Source: Ecdyonurus torrentis (Eukaryota; Arthropoda; Insecta; Ephemeroptera; Heptageniidae). Taken from it: a stretch of DNA of 64,000 bases. The notes beneath the pieces are model-generated. The model searched no databases. It was not told where the DNA came from and saw only the letters and a program-made list of their open reading frames with translations. Shown here piece after piece: positions 63,571 to 64,000 of this stretch. Both the position numbers and the translations under genes were made by a program. The stretch spans positions 31,816,904-31,880,903 of the forward strand of contig OX439131.1 of NCBI GenBank assembly GCA_949318235.1. Reading direction: 5' to 3'. Numbering within the stretch: the stretch's first letter is position 1; every line of letters starts with the position of its first letter.

Positions 63571-64000
63571 AAAAGTATAAGGTGAAATGAGAAAATAAAC
63601 TCACAGCCTAATAATTATACTAACATAATGCTAGCAGACGACTTTGTGTTTCTGTCTTATTTTAGCATAATTATGCTTTTATGGGATAACAATTAAATCA
63701 GCTAAAATTCGAGTTACTGAACTGAACTTCCAAGATTTTATTTGCCTGGCTTTCATTCCAGTTACAAATTATTATTTGCCCAATTCATTTAAAGTCCAGG
63801 AAAAACAAAAGCTTTGAGGCTAAGTAAACTACAAAAAAAATACAACTCAAAAAAAATATTTTAACTTTAGTTATAGCTGCTTTATTGCTCCATAAGAAAG
63901 CATGTTAAATTGAGACAGGAACACGAAGTCGTCTGAACATAAATATAATTCAATCAATATTCGGTAACTTCGGTTAAATCTTAAAACTATGTTTATTGTG

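Larger units (their letters stand above)
60921..64000. other. Region downstream of GLMP
   Basis: GLMP 3' UTR with a possible AATAAA at 61557-61562, then one MITE (61983-62278), poly-A, poly-G (63418-63433) and a tRNA-like trace near 63500-63570. I see no protein gene on either strand up to the window end. Confidence 0.6.

Overview
The window is nuclear DNA from an animal that is probably an invertebrate. It is AT-rich, has long runs of simple repeats, and carries seven intron-split protein genes with GT-AG introns. The introns and gaps are crowded with short inverted-repeat transposons (MITEs), two decayed Penelope-like fragments and pieces of a LINE 3' end. A complete JAK kinase and a Vasa gene make it a metazoan. 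I cannot name the phylum; a sponge, a cnidarian or another soft-bodied marine invertebrate would all fit.

Gene layout, left to right: NGLY1 cytosolic peptide:N-glycanase (+, 184-5562); a full-length Janus kinase (-, 9677-17233); AATF/Che-1 (+, 17458-23415), head-to-head with JAK across 224 bp; mitochondrial ATP synthase subunit alpha (+, 25049-28626); a type I protein arginine methyltransferase (-, 30898-36870) with an in-frame TAA just before its last coding exon; Vasa/DDX4 (+, 39774-51319); and a GLMP-type lysosomal membrane protein (+, 55401-60920). I rebuilt the exons by hand from splice sites and family conservation. All seven models keep frame across every junction. Predicted lengths are 622, 1118, 521, 551, 313 (382 if the TAA is read through), 800 and 405 aa. 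The genes are unrelated housekeeping, signalling and germline genes, and nothing suggests an operon or gene cluster.

The space between exons is mostly transposon debris. Recurrent families include a hAT-like MITE with an 8-bp target duplication, a TATAGGGTG-ended MITE of about 310 bp, Tc1/mariner-like miniature elements, a GGGCTACGYGGCATTT-ended MITE, a hairpin family built on CCACAGTAGAAGTTCTATGG, and a CTGTAAGCTGCAACC-ended MITE. There are also many one-copy perfect hairpins.

The most unusual pattern is a set of four unrelated terminal-inverted-repeat elements. Each is filled with many copies of its own short, mostly palindromic word: ATCCGGAT at 18698-19140, CCGTCGACGG/TGACGG at 33930-34407, AAAGAATTC at 51962-53520, and CCACGYCGCGGMGTGG at 56643-58327. 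Other notable points are a nested insertion with a clean 7-bp target duplication (40064-41194), a lost zinc ligand in NGLY1, a 72/66-bp minisatellite coding the Vasa FG repeats, and a DXXLL sorting motif on the GLMP tail.
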